A stretch of 13,667 nucleotides of DNA. Source: CAYJXK01 sp964374115 (GTDB lineage: Bacteria > Patescibacteriota > Patescibacteriia > Magasanikbacterales > UBA922). Position 1 is the stretch's first letter, and each line of letters starts with the position of its first letter. The position numbers and the translations under genes are program-made. Shown piece after piece: positions 13,608-13,667 of this stretch. The stretch spans positions 1-13,667 of the forward strand of contig CAYJXK010000026.1 in assembly GCA_964374115.1 (NCBI GenBank), written 5' to 3'. The notes under the pieces are model-generated. The model had not been told where the DNA came from. It was given only the letters and a program-made list of their open reading frames with translations, and did no database searches.

Positions 13608-13667
13608 CTAACGGTTAAGCTTGGTATAAAAGTATCCACCTAAAGATCCTTCAATTGTAGTATCTTC
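13608..13667 (-). CDS. Possible C-terminal end of a leftward gene cut by the window edge
   Basis: Reading leftward from the edge, one frame is open for 19 codons and ends at TAG: EDTTIEGSLGGYFYTKLNR. The other two leftward frames hit stops within nine codons. The peptide has an ordinary protein-like composition, but it is too short to assign to a family and could be chance. On the opposite strand TATAAA (13625-13630) has no well-spaced -35. Confidence 0.3.
   Translation of the reverse strand, partial: EDTTIEGSLGGYFYTKLNR

Noticed and set aside
1..13667. UGA recoded as glycine, as in Gracilibacteria and Absconditabacteria
   Set aside because: TGA serves as the stop codon of the recombinase, DUF3048, prfA, solute-binding protein, RNase J and purA genes at the expected family lengths.

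Overview
This window looks like a piece of a bacterial chromosome, most likely from the Candidate Phyla Radiation (Patescibacteria). The pointers are a PrmC with NLPY in place of NPPY and short AT-rich repeat insertions, a bL31 with a long lysine-rich tail and no zinc cysteines, a DUF3048 protein, a membrane-anchored peptide-binding-type protein with no permease beside it, and mostly weak or absent Shine-Dalgarno sequences. The phylum assignment is inference. The code is standard: TGA ends at least six of the eleven complete genes.

Left part (1-3000, + strand): a strong inverted repeat with Xer half-site-like arms (13-54), then a complete tyrosine recombinase, a DUF3048 membrane-anchored protein (probable TTG start), and a small four-helix membrane protein. 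This last gene overlaps tail-to-tail with prmC.

Middle left (2980-5296, - strand): a translation cluster transcribed leftward, rpmE (bL31), prfA (RF1) and prmC. PrmC methylates the GGQ glutamine of RF1, and the two genes overlap by 17 nt, so enzyme and substrate are translationally linked. A hairpin with a U-tract lies between rpmE and prfA. Opposed promoters in a 103-nt gap drive rpmE leftward and secG rightward.

Middle right (5400-9703, + strand): secG, a family 5 extracellular solute-binding protein, tRNA-Leu(CAG) with encoded CCA, and ribonuclease J.

Right part (9734-13487, - strand): purA with a good promoter, a Shine-Dalgarno and an intrinsic terminator. It is followed by a solitary 788-aa protein with two unlike ATP-grasp modules: an L-amino-acid-ligase-like one with an intact motif set and a D-Ala-D-Ala-ligase-like one with altered phosphate-loop and metal-ligand positions. 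This fusion, driven by its own TTGACA promoter, is the least conventional gene here and the best candidate for undescribed biochemistry. The right edge may hold the last 19 codons of another leftward gene.

Most of the window is housekeeping. No CRISPR array, insertion sequence, toxin-antitoxin or defence system is visible.
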